The notes below the pieces were generated by a model. It worked only from the letters and a program-made list of their open reading frames with translations, did not search any database and had not been told where the DNA came from. The position numbers and the translations under genes were made by a program. Source: CAUSKK01 sp963533935 (lineage in GTDB: Bacteria; Pseudomonadota; Gammaproteobacteria; Cardiobacteriales; Cardiobacteriaceae). Taken from it: 38,403 bases of DNA. Numbering within the stretch: position 1 is the stretch's first letter; every line of letters starts with the position of its first letter. This document shows, one piece after another, positions 6,611 to 14,236 of the stretch. The stretch spans positions 1-38,403 of the forward strand of contig CAUSQL010000012.1 in the NCBI GenBank assembly GCA_963533935.1. Direction: 5' to 3'.

Positions 6611-8074
6611 TTGAACATCACCCTAATTCTGGTCATCGGCCACTTCTGCGGCAGCGTGGCCATGGCCATTAACATCATCTACAGCCGCCGTAGCACCAAC
6701 GCGGCCACCGCCTGGCTGCTGCTGCTCTTCCTCTTCCCCTACTTCGGCCTGCTGCTCTATTTGCTCATCGGCCAGGCCAAGCTGGGCACACAGCGGGCGC
6801 GGCGCAAGGCGGAGCTGATGGCCTTCTACCATGACCTGCGCCGGCGCTTCGATTTGGACGGCGACGGCCAGGCGGTGCCCCTGGAACCGCGCTGGCGCTC
6901 CCTGGCCCGGCTGGCGGAGCGGGACGTGGGCTTTAATCTGGACAGCAGCAATCGGGTGCAGCTGCTCACGGACACCGACGCCATACTCGGCGCCATGATT
7001 AGCGACATTGAACGGGCGCAGAACAGCTGCCTGCTGATGTTCTACATCGTCGCCGGCGGCGGCCGGGTGGCGCAGCTGCTGGAGGCCCTGGCCGATGCGG
7101 CGCGCCGCGGCGTCCATTGCCAGCTGCTCATGGACAGCCTCGGCAGCAAGGATTTCTTCCGTTCCCCCTGGATTGAGTATTTGCAGGACGCCGGCGTGCA
7201 AATCACCGAATCCCTGCCCCTGGGCCTGTTCAAATGGCTGACGGTGCGGGCCGACCTGCGCAATCACCGCAAGCTGCTGGTGGTGGATTACCGGGTCGCC
7301 TACGCCGGCAGCTACAACCTCATCGGCCCGCGGGAATTCAAGCAGTCCAGCGGCGTGGGCCAGTGGGTGGACGTGATGATGCGGGTGGAAGGGCAGACGG
7401 CGCAGATGCTGGCGGTGGTCTTCCACGGCGATTGGGCTCTGGAAACGGACCCGAATCTGGCCAGCACCATTGGGCACATCGAGGACTACTTCCACGGCGA
7501 GAACCTCCAGCTGCCCACGTTCCGCGGCGCCACCCTGCAATTAATCCCCTCGGCGCCGGACGAGAGCAGCCACATCGCCTACGACACGCTGATTAGCGCC
7601 TTCTACAGCGCCCAGCAGTACATCACCATCACCACCCCCTACTTCGTGCCCGACGAGGGCCTATTGAAGGCGCTGCTGAACGCGGCGCGCCGCGGCGTGC
7701 GGGTGCGGCTGATGGTGCCGGAGCACAACGATTCCACCCTGGTGGCCTATGCCTCCCAGGCCTACTACCAGCCGCTGCTGGAGGCGGGGGTGGAACTGCT
7801 GGGCTTCCGCGGCGGCCTGCTGCACAGCAAGACCGTGCTCATCGACGGCAGCTATGCGCTGTTCGGCACGGTCAATATGGACATGCGCAGCTTCTACCTG
7901 AACATGGAGCTGTCCCTCGCCATCTACGACCGGGAAACCGTGGGAAAAATCGACAATTTGCAGCGCAGCTACCTGAGCCAGTGCCGGCCGGTAAGCCCGA
8001 AGCGCTGGCCGCGGCGCCCCTGGCTGCAACGGTTTCTCGAACGGATTGTGCGGCTGCTCAGCCCGCTGCTGTGA
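6611..8074 (+). CDS. cls: Cardiolipin synthase (phospholipase D family)
   Basis: Transfers a phosphatidyl group between two phosphatidylglycerols to make cardiolipin at the inner membrane. The 487-residue protein has two N-terminal membrane segments (about residues 2-20 and 34-53) followed by two phospholipase D HKD motifs. The first is NHRKLLVVD near residue 218 with GSYNL; the second is HSKTVLID near residue 404 with GTVNMDMRS. Both His, Lys and Asp sets are intact. The start is TTG at 6611, supported by ACGGAG 6 nt upstream and by good alignment of the first membrane segment; the next ATG (6661) would cut into it. The TGA stop shares its final A with an element end. Confidence 0.93.
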   Translation: MNITLILVIGHFCGSVAMAINIIYSRRSTNAATAWLLLLFLFPYFGLLLYLLIGQAKLGTQRARRKAELMAFYHDLRRRFDLDGDGQAVPLEPRWRSLARLAERDVGFNLDSSNRVQLLTDTDAILGAMISDIERAQNSCLLMFYIVAGGGRVAQLLEALADAARRGVHCQLLMDSLGSKDFFRSPWIEYLQDAGVQITESLPLGLFKWLTVRADLRNHRKLLVVDYRVAYAGSYNLIGPREFKQSSGVGQWVDVMMRVEGQTAQMLAVVFHGDWALETDPNLASTIGHIEDYFHGENLQLPTFRGATLQLIPSAPDESSHIAYDTLISAFYSAQQYITITTPYFVPDEGLLKALLNAARRGVRVRLMVPEHNDSTLVAYASQAYYQPLLEAGVELLGFRGGLLHSKTVLIDGSYALFGTVNMDMRSFYLNMELSLAIYDRETVGKIDNLQRSYLSQCRPVSPKRWPRRPWLQRFLERIVRLLSPLL

Positions 8075-8156
8075 TTTATACAAACGGACGGGCGCTTCTA
8101 GTGTATGTAATTAATGCTATAAATACATACACTAGAAGCGCCCGTCCGTCGGTAAA
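8074..8156. repeat. Palindromic intergenic element 7 (canonical copy)
   Basis: The best-formed copy: 26-bp arms at 8084-8109 and 8124-8149 are perfect reverse complements around a 14-nt A/T-rich loop. The outer ends are ATTTATACAAAC and GTCGGTAAAA, so the two ends differ although the arms are identical. The first base is the A of the cls TGA stop. Confidence 0.93.
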
Positions 8157-8363
8157 AGAATGATTGGGAACGTAATCAGCGCGCCCTAATCGGGTTGGCG
8201 CCCATAAATTACGCCTTTACCAGCCACTCTTTAGCTCTTTAAACCTTACGCGGGTAACACGCGCAGCATCGAGCCATCTGGCCACCGGCTTTGCCGGCAA
8301 CCGGAGGGCGAAGAAAACTACCCACCCGGCGCCGACATTTCCCATTTAACTTTACAAAATTCC
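8157..8363. other. Unassigned spacer between two palindromic elements
   Basis: About 200 bp without a supported gene. The only structure I see is CCGGC-TTT-GCCGG at 8285-8297, a short hairpin without a T-run, followed by another CCGG. It may be decayed sequence. Confidence 0.3.
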
Positions 8364-8447
8364 ATTTATACAAACATAGGGGCGCTTTATCTGTATGTTT
8401 ATTTAAGGTTTTAAACATACAACTAAAGCGCCCCTACGTCGGTAAAT
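8364..8447. repeat. Palindromic intergenic element 8
   Basis: Ends ATTTATACAAAC and GTCGGTAAAT, arms AGGGGCGCTTTA and TAAAGCGCCCCT, centre TGTATGTTTATTTAAGG / TTAAACATAC. GGACG of the usual arm is replaced by ATAGGG on the left with a matching CCCTA on the right, so pairing is kept despite sequence change. It lies between cls and hprA, not flush with a stop. Confidence 0.9.
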
Positions 8448-8520
8448 GACCGCCGCCGCTTAAATTGCCCGGCCGTCTATGCCACAATGCGGCTTTCTAA
8501 ACAAACCTTAAGGATTAGCC

Positions 8521-9453
8521 ATGAAAGCAGTGTTTCTCGACCGGGACACCTTCGCCCCGGATATGGATTTAGCTTGCCCGCCGGGCATTGACCAGTGGCA
8601 GTGCTTCGACCGCACCGAGCCGGAGCAGGTGGCCGAACGGATTCGCGACGCCGACATCGTCATCGTCAATAAGGTGCAGGTGAGGGGCGACGCCATCGCC
8701 GGCGCGCCACGGCTCAAGCTCATTCACCTCACCGCCACCGGCACCGACAACGTGGACGTGGCCTACTGCCAGCAGCACGGCATTACGGTAAAAAACGTGG
8801 CCGGCTATTCCACCAATTCCGTGGCCGAGCACACCTTCGCCTTCATGCTCGCCGGCCTGCGCGGTCTGCTGCCCTACCACCAGGCGGTGCTGGACGGCAG
8901 CTGGCAGAAGGACGGCCGCTTCTGCCTCAATGAAATTCCCATCGTCGATTTGTACGGTAAGACCTTAACCATCGTCGGTGCCGGCACCATCGGCCGGCGG
9001 GTGGCGGACATCGGCCGCGCCTTCGGCATGAATATCGTGCTGGCCGAACGCAAGGGCCGGCCGCCCCGCTCCAGCGAGTACCGCAGCTTAGAAGAGGCCT
9101 TCGCCGTGGCCGACGTCATCAGCCTGCATTGCCCGCTGAACGCCGACACCGCCGACCTGATTAACGACGACACCCTGAATTACTGTAAAAAATCGCCGCT
9201 GCTCATCAATCTGGGCCGCGGGCCGGTGGTGGTCAGTGGCGCCGTAGTGCGGGCTCTGGACAGTGGCCGCCTGGCCGGTTACTGCACCGATGTGTTCCGC
9301 CAGGAGCCGCCGCCGCTGAACGAGGAGCTGTTAACCCTGAAAAATCACCCGCGGGTGCTGTTCACGCCGCACAACGCCTGGGCCAGTGAACAGTCCCAGC
9401 GGCAGCTGTGGCAGATGCTCAGCGAGCAGGTGGCGGCCTTTCTCCGCCCATGA
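8521..9453 (+). CDS. hprA: D-isomer 2-hydroxyacid dehydrogenase, glycerate dehydrogenase-like
   Basis: NAD(P)-dependent reduction of a 2-keto acid; by similarity to HprA the likely substrate pair is hydroxypyruvate/D-glycerate. The 310-residue protein shows TATGTDNVD and GYSTNSVAEH in the substrate domain. The cofactor motif is GAGTIGRRVA. The catalytic triad is visible as Arg in NLGRGP, Glu in FRQEPPP and His in TPHNAWAS. The phrase ending NAWAS resembles HprA (HIAWAS). ATG at 8521 has AAGGA 7 nt upstream. First gene of a tight operon: its stop overlaps the deoD start as ATGA. Substrate choice is inferred; other D-2-hydroxyacid dehydrogenases share these motifs. Confidence 0.85.
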   Translation: MKAVFLDRDTFAPDMDLACPPGIDQWQCFDRTEPEQVAERIRDADIVIVNKVQVRGDAIAGAPRLKLIHLTATGTDNVDVAYCQQHGITVKNVAGYSTNSVAEHTFAFMLAGLRGLLPYHQAVLDGSWQKDGRFCLNEIPIVDLYGKTLTIVGAGTIGRRVADIGRAFGMNIVLAERKGRPPRSSEYRSLEEAFAVADVISLHCPLNADTADLINDDTLNYCKKSPLLINLGRGPVVVSGAVVRALDSGRLAGYCTDVFRQEPPPLNEELLTLKNHPRVLFTPHNAWASEQSQRQLWQMLSEQVAAFLRP

Positions 9454-10181
9454 CCCCGCACATTAACGCCCCGGCCGGCGCCTTCGCCGCCACGGCGCTC
9501 ATCGTCGGCGACCCGCTGCGGGCGAAGTTCATGGCCGAAAGCTATCTGGAAGAGGGCCGCCAGGTCTGCGACGTGCGCAATATGCTCGGCTTCAGCGGTT
9601 TCTACCGGGGCAAGCCGCTGTCCATCATGTCCCACGGCATGGGCATTCCCTCCTGTTCCATCTACTGCCGCGAACTCATCGTTGATTACGGGGTGAAGAA
9701 TTTAATCCGCGTCGGCACCTGCGGCGGCCTCGGCGAGGGCCAGAAACTTGGCGATTTGGTCATCGGCCTCAGCGCTTCGACGGACAGCAATGTGAACCGC
9801 ACCCGCCTTCTAGGCTATGATTTTGCCGCCACGGCGGATTTCCACCTGGTCAGCGCGCTGGTGCGCAGCGCCGGCGCCCGGCAGATTTCCGTCAGCGTGG
9901 GCCGCCTCTTCTCCACCGACCTGTTCTACAGCCCCGACGACCGGCTGAAAGAGCAGCTGCGCCGTTACCGCTTTCTGGGGGTGGAAATGGAGGCGGCCGG
10001 ACTCTACGGCGTGGCCGCCGAGCTGGGGGCGCGGGCCGTGTGCCTGTGCACCGTGTCCGACCATCTGTTCGCCAGCTTCAGCGCCAGCCCGGAGCAGCGC
10101 CAGCGGGGCTTTCGTGCCATGATGGAAGTGGCCCTGGACGGCGCCCTACTTTTAGACGAATCAACTAGTGAGGTTATATGA
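9450..10181 (+). CDS. deoD: Purine-nucleoside phosphorylase
   Basis: Cleaves purine (deoxy)nucleosides with phosphate to base and (deoxy)ribose-1-phosphate for purine salvage, in the cytosol as a hexamer. Recognised from TPHINAPAGAF at the start, GDPLRAKF with phosphate-binding Arg24, NMLGFSGFYRGK, SHGMGIPSCSIY, RVGTCGG, and VEMEAAGLYGVA. The catalytic Asp lies in TVSDHLF near the C-terminus. Length 243 against 239 in E. coli. I chose ATG at 9450 because it matches the family start and overlaps the hprA stop as ATGA; an upstream in-frame start at 9408 would add an unrelated leader. It overlaps the next gene in the same ATGA manner, so the three are probably translationally coupled. Confidence 0.95.
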   Translation: MTPHINAPAGAFAATALIVGDPLRAKFMAESYLEEGRQVCDVRNMLGFSGFYRGKPLSIMSHGMGIPSCSIYCRELIVDYGVKNLIRVGTCGGLGEGQKLGDLVIGLSASTDSNVNRTRLLGYDFAATADFHLVSALVRSAGARQISVSVGRLFSTDLFYSPDDRLKEQLRRYRFLGVEMEAAGLYGVAAELGARAVCLCTVSDHLFASFSASPEQRQRGFRAMMEVALDGALLLDESTSEVI

Positions 10182-10996
10182 AACGCCTATTTCTCTTACT
10201 TTTTATGACGGCCACCGCCCTGGGCCAGCAGTACCAGCAGGGCCAGTATCAACCGGCCCAGGGGAGCCAGCTGAATCCGCTGATGCAGATGCTCGGCAAC
10301 CCGCAGACCACCGGCGCCCTGGCCCAGCTCCTCGGGGTGGAGAACAATTCCCAGACCAAGCAGGTCATCGACACCCTGGGGCAGATTGGTGCGACCTGGG
10401 CGCAACAGCAGCAACAGCAGCAGCAACAACAATACGGCCAGCAGTACCAGCAGTACGGACAGGCCTACCCGCAGCAGTCCTACCTGCCGCCGGCGGTCAA
10501 TCAGACGCTGAACCAGAGCGGCTACAACTGGAATAACCAGGTGGTGGCCCAGCCCACCTATGTGGTCAATCCCCGCAATAACATTCAGTACGTGGACCCG
10601 AACCAGAGCGTGCGCAGCCGTAAAACCACCCGCGCCACGGCGACGGCCACGGCCAAGCGCGGCGGTTTTCAGGCCGACGACACCCCGCAGCAGCTGCAAA
10701 GTTCCAACGCCAGCAAGGCGTTAATCCGCACCACCGTGCGCAAGGCCAAGCTGCTGCCGGATAACCAGCGGGTGGCCATCGTCGGCTATCTGAAGGGGTC
10801 AGCCAACACCAGCAATCCCAACGAATACACCTTCACCGACAACGCCGACACCATTAAGGTGGAAATTGAAGATGACATCTGGCGCGGGCAAATCGTGAAG
10901 CCGAGCACGAAGATTCAGATTCAGGGCAAGATTGACGTGAATCCGGTCAATCGCACCTCGGAAATTGAGGTTTACCGGCTGGACATCGTGAAATAG
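10178..10996 (+). CDS. Secreted Gln-rich protein with C-terminal BOF (YgiW/YdeI) OB-fold domain
   Basis: Starts with a signal peptide (MKRLFLLLFMTATALG, cut near residue 16), so periplasmic or beyond. Residues about 17-115 are Gln/Tyr-rich, including a run of nine to ten Gln and repeated QQY units. A short Thr/Ala/Lys-rich linker (RKTTRATATATAKR) follows. The last 90 residues match the bacterial OB-fold BOF domain: TVRKAKLLPDNQRVAIVGYL, YTFTDNADTIKVEI, WRGQIVKPSTKIQIQG and SEIEVYRLDIVK. Stand-alone BOF proteins are about 110-130 residues and are linked to stress tolerance; here the domain is fused to a low-complexity arm. ATG overlaps the deoD stop and has TGAGG 5 nt upstream. Ends at an intrinsic terminator. 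Precise role unknown. Confidence 0.85.
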   Translation: MKRLFLLLFMTATALGQQYQQGQYQPAQGSQLNPLMQMLGNPQTTGALAQLLGVENNSQTKQVIDTLGQIGATWAQQQQQQQQQQYGQQYQQYGQAYPQQSYLPPAVNQTLNQSGYNWNNQVVAQPTYVVNPRNNIQYVDPNQSVRSRKTTRATATATAKRGGFQADDTPQQLQSSNASKALIRTTVRKAKLLPDNQRVAIVGYLKGSANTSNPNEYTFTDNADTIKVEIEDDIWRGQIVKPSTKIQIQGKIDVNPVNRTSEIEVYRLDIVK

Positions 10997-11013
10997 CAGG
11001 AGTTCTCCCCTGT

Positions 11014-11037
11014 AAGGCCGCTGCGGCGGCCTTTTTT
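11014..11037 (+). terminator. Intrinsic terminator of the hprA-deoD-BOF operon
   Basis: AAGGCCGC, loop TGCG, GCGGCCTT, then TTTT; it starts 17 bp after the stop codon of the BOF gene. Confidence 0.88.
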
Positions 11038-11048
11038 ATGGTTTTTGG

Positions 11049-11167
11049 ATTTATACAAACGGACGGGCGCTTCCCCTGTATGTTTATTTACGGTTTTAAA
11101 CATACAGGAGAAGCACCCGAAGGGTGCGTGAGGCTTCAGCCGAACAACCGCCCGTCCGTCGGTAAAT
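11049..11167. repeat. Palindromic intergenic element 9 (cassette-bearing right arm)
   Basis: Left end ATTTATACAAAC with a plain arm; centre CTGTATGTTTATTTACGG / TTTTAAACATACAG. The right arm is interrupted after GAGAAGC by ACCCGAAGGGTGCGTGAGG...CCGAACAACCGCCCG before GTCCGTCGGTAAAT. It lies in the convergent gap between the BOF gene and hemA. Confidence 0.88.
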
Positions 11168-11177
11168 GCTTAAATTA

Positions 11178-11213
11178 TTAACGGAATGTGTCAGCAATTA
11201 TGGCGAGCTCATC
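11178..11213 (-). pseudogene. Decayed second extra copy of the hemA 3' end
   Basis: Read on the minus strand these 36 bases encode DELAIIADTFR and a TAA stop, against DWLAIIADTFR-TAG at the end of the intact hemA. I count 8 mismatches in 36 bases, mostly synonymous. It is too short to be a gene and is a remnant of a duplicated hemA end. Confidence 0.75.
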
Positions 11214-11238
11214 TGAAAGTATCGGCAATGATAGCGAA
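11209..11238 (-). pseudogene. Decayed first extra copy of the hemA 3' end
   Basis: Minus-strand reading gives FAIIADTFR and a TGA stop, which matches the last nine codons of hemA (LAIIADTFR) at the protein level with a different stop codon. Its stop region overlaps the start of the further downstream copy by a few bases. Confidence 0.7.
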
Positions 11239-11287
11239 CCCCGCAGGGGTGTGAGCACGCCAGGGCGAACAACCACCCGGAGCGAGC
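11239..11287. repeat. Element cassette debris between hemA end copies
   Basis: Contains CCCCGCAGGGG, then GCGAACAACCACCCGG, which matches the CGAACAACCGCCCG part of the cassette seen inside elements 9 and 12. No arm or end sequence of a full element is present. Confidence 0.5.
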
Positions 11288-12544
11288 CTAACGAAAGGTA
11301 TCCGCAATAATGGCGAGCCAATCTTTATGGTCCGGCGGAATCGACTGAATCAGTTCGCTGGGGCTGTGCAGCAGCTTGTTCATTAATTTCAGGCTCAGCT
11401 GTTCCATCACCTTGGCCGGGTCTTCGCCGTGTTGCAGCCGCCGCTGGCTTTCCCGCAGCAGCTGCTGGCGCACGTCTTCGGCCTTTTCCCGCATCTTCCG
11501 CACAATCTGCTGCTGCGGCTTGGACAGGAACCAGCCGAGGAAGTCATCGCTGTGCAGATTCACCATAATTTCCGCCTTGCTGGCCTCGCTGCGCCGCGCC
11601 TGCCGGTTGTCCTCAATAATTTGCTCCAAATCGTCCACGGTGAAGAGGAAGGCCTCCTCCTGGCCGTCGATGTGGCCGTCGAAATTGCGCGGCACGGCCA
11701 AATCCACGTAGATTTGCAGGTAGCGGCGCCGGGCGAGGGCGGCGGCCACCTGCCCCTCATTAATCAGAAAATCCTCGGCGCGGGCGGTGCCGAAAACCAT
11801 GTCCGCGCTGGCCAGGTGCTCGTCGATGGCATTTAAAGGAATGGCCAAATCGCCGGGCCGGGCCAGGGCCTGCGCCTTCTCTAGAGTGCGGTTGGCGATG
11901 ATGAGGCGGCCAATGTTCAGTTGCGTTAGATATTTAGCGGTCAGCTTGGCCGTCTCGCCGGCGCCGACGATGAGGGCGGTGCGCTTGGGGTGGTCGTTGA
12001 AGAAGCGCTGGGTCAGTTTTACCGCCCCGTAGGCCACGGAAATGGGATTGCGGCCGATGGCCGTGCTGTGGCGCACCAGCTTGGCAATGGAAAAGGCCTG
12101 TTGAAAGAGGCGGTCCAGGGAGGAATGCAGGGTGCCGGCGCCCTTGGCCAGGTGGTAGGCCTGCTTCATCTGTCCGAGAATCTGCGGTTCGCCGAGCACC
12201 AACGAATCCAGGCCGCAGGCGACGCGGAAGATGTGGCGCACCGCCTGGCGGCCGTCCATTTCAAAGCAGGCGGCGGATAGCTGTTCGGAACTTAATTTTT
12301 TCCGCTCCGCCAGCCAGTGCAGCAGGTCCGGGCGACCGCTGCCAATGCCGTAAAATTCCGTGCGATTACAGGTGGATAATAGGGAAAGTTCAGAAATAGC
12401 CAACTCTTGGCTGCAATCTTGTAAAATCTGTCCGGTCTCTTCGGGGCGGAAGGCCATCTTTTCTCTGGTGGCCACCGAGGCCGTTTGATGATTAATGCCA
12501 AAGGCGTAGATGAATTTGTTGGGTGCCTCGTGTATATTCAACAT
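11288..12544 (-). CDS. hemA: Glutamyl-tRNA reductase
   Basis: First committed step of C5 tetrapyrrole synthesis: reduces Glu-tRNA(Glu) to glutamate-1-semialdehyde with NADPH. The 418-residue protein has FGINHQTASVATREKMAF at the N-terminus, the catalytic Cys59 in LLSTCNRTEFY, and LGEPQILGQMK. The NADPH-binding motif is VGAGETAKL, and a helical dimerisation tail ends DWLAIIADTFR. Family length is about 415-420. The ATG at 12544 lacks a visible Shine-Dalgarno site. Diverges from the TPR-sfsA-lolB operon across 45 bp, the neighbourhood known from Pseudomonas-like genomes. Two degenerate copies of its 3' end lie directly downstream. No intrinsic terminator is evident. Confidence 0.96.
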   Translation of the reverse strand: MLNIHEAPNKFIYAFGINHQTASVATREKMAFRPEETGQILQDCSQELAISELSLLSTCNRTEFYGIGSGRPDLLHWLAERKKLSSEQLSAACFEMDGRQAVRHIFRVACGLDSLVLGEPQILGQMKQAYHLAKGAGTLHSSLDRLFQQAFSIAKLVRHSTAIGRNPISVAYGAVKLTQRFFNDHPKRTALIVGAGETAKLTAKYLTQLNIGRLIIANRTLEKAQALARPGDLAIPLNAIDEHLASADMVFGTARAEDFLINEGQVAAALARRRYLQIYVDLAVPRNFDGHIDGQEEAFLFTVDDLEQIIEDNRQARRSEASKAEIMVNLHSDDFLGWFLSKPQQQIVRKMREKAEDVRQQLLRESQRRLQHGEDPAKVMEQLSLKLMNKLLHSPSELIQSIPPDHKDWLAIIADTFR

Positions 12545-12589
12545 GATTTATTTTTATGCCAAAAATTCCCCTAATTCTAATTTATTTAA

Positions 12590-14236
12590 ATGAAGTTTCC
12601 CGTAATTTTCCTGCTGGCCAGCGCCGTCGCCCACGGGCAGGAATGGTCCGAATCATCGCGCTGGCTCTACGAAACCTTGAACGCGCGCTTCGAAGACCAG
12701 GCCGGGGATTGGAAGGGGGCGGCCCATAAGGTTAATAAAATCGCCAGCGAATCCAAGCAGTACGACGTTTATAGCTATGCCTTTGATTTAGCTATCAATA
12801 ATGCCAATTACGACGAGGCGGAAAAACTGGCCACCGAATGGCTCGGCAGCTATCCCGCCGACGAGGAGGCGGAGCTGGCGCTGCTGCGGGTGCTGTTCTT
12901 TCAAAAGGAAGACCGCTGGGAGAAAATTCTCGAACACAGCCGGGCACTCATTAAGCGGCAGCCGGAGCCGCAAATCATCGCGCAAATCAGCCGGCTGGCC
13001 GGCAACTACGGCAAGCGCCTCGAATTATTCCAAGAATTACTCAAGGAATTTCCGGAAAATTCCTACCTTTACTATTATTTAGGTCTAATCGCCAAGGAGC
13101 AGGGCCAGGTGGCCATCGCCCTGGACGCCTTCGACCGGGCCCTGGCCCTGGACGGCAACTGGAAGGAACTGGAGCTCATGCGCATCGAAACCCTCTCCAG
13201 CGTTGGCCAGCTGAAGCGGGCGCTGGCGGCGTTGGACAAGCTGCGCAGCCGGGCCCCCAACGACCCGGAACTGCTTTCCTTAAACATCGACATTCTCGCC
13301 GACCATTACCAGTGGGAGCGGGCCATCGCCATCGGCGAAAAATGGCTACAGAGCCAGCCCAAGGAGCCGCTGATTACCAAACTGCTGGCCTGGCTCTACG
13401 GCCAGGCGGGCCAGCTGGACAAGGCGCGCCATTACTACGATTTACTGCTGAAGCAACGGGAGCTGGAGCCGGAGGAATACAATTTCCAACTGGCCATGGT
13501 CTTTTTCCGCGCTGGCAAAATTGAGGAGGGGAAAAAATATCTGGCCAAGCTCGAGGAGACGGACCCCAACGCCGAGCGGGGCCGGGAGGAAATGGCCCTG
13601 GCCCTGTTCCGCAGGGGCAAGTTCAAGGAGGGCCGCGAGGTGTTTCGCCAGCTGCGCGAGGATTACCCCCAGGATGGTTCCAACCTGTACAAATTGGAAG
13701 TTCAGCAGCTAATTCAAAATAATCAGGAAATTGCCCCGGAAGATTTGGAACAGGCGCTGAGTCTCTACGGCCAAAGCCTGCCCTGGATAATTTTTCAGGG
13801 GGAAAAACTGGCCCGCGAGGGTAAATTCGCCGAAGCCGAGCAGCTGTACCTGAAAAAGCTGGAACAGGAGGAGGTGCCGAACATGGCCCTGCTGAACAGC
13901 TACGGCACCCTGCTCTTTAATAATGAGAAACGGCGGGCGGAGGGCGCCGACCTGATTAAAACCGCCGTTAGCGCCTACCCCAACGAGCCGGCCATCGCCG
14001 ACAGCTACGCCCAGGTGCTGGCCCAGGAGGGCAAGCTGGCGGAAGCCCTGCGCTGGCAGACCCGCGCCTACGCGGCGCTGAAGGACGGGGAAATTAGCGC
14101 CAATTACATTGATTTGCTCGCCCGCAACCGCAAGGAGGAGCTGGCCAAGGAGGTCTTTTCCTATGAAATCAAGGCCCTGCCCAAGGACCGGCACCTGCTG
14201 AAGGTGGGCGAAAAATACCGCTGGATTAAGCCATGA
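12590..14236 (+). CDS. Exported TPR-repeat protein
   Basis: 548 residues with a signal peptide (MKFPVIFLLASAVAHGQ) and then tetratricopeptide-like helical repeats over almost the whole length. Clear units include YYYLGLIAKEQGQVAIALDAFDRALALD, ending with the typical A...F..AL pattern, plus AWLYGQAGQLDKARHYYDLLL and QLAMVFFRAGKIEEGKKYLAKL. Such proteins are scaffolds for protein-protein contacts in the periplasm or at the outer membrane. A TPR protein occupies the same place between hemA and lolB in Pseudomonas, so it is probably orthologous. No Shine-Dalgarno site precedes ATG 12590 (TAATTTATTTAA). Its end overlaps the sfsA start. Confidence 0.85.
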   Translation: MKFPVIFLLASAVAHGQEWSESSRWLYETLNARFEDQAGDWKGAAHKVNKIASESKQYDVYSYAFDLAINNANYDEAEKLATEWLGSYPADEEAELALLRVLFFQKEDRWEKILEHSRALIKRQPEPQIIAQISRLAGNYGKRLELFQELLKEFPENSYLYYYLGLIAKEQGQVAIALDAFDRALALDGNWKELELMRIETLSSVGQLKRALAALDKLRSRAPNDPELLSLNIDILADHYQWERAIAIGEKWLQSQPKEPLITKLLAWLYGQAGQLDKARHYYDLLLKQRELEPEEYNFQLAMVFFRAGKIEEGKKYLAKLEETDPNAERGREEMALALFRRGKFKEGREVFRQLREDYPQDGSNLYKLEVQQLIQNNQEIAPEDLEQALSLYGQSLPWIIFQGEKLAREGKFAEAEQLYLKKLEQEEVPNMALLNSYGTLLFNNEKRRAEGADLIKTAVSAYPNEPAIADSYAQVLAQEGKLAEALRWQTRAYAALKDGEISANYIDLLARNRKEELAKEVFSYEIKALPKDRHLLKVGEKYRWIKP

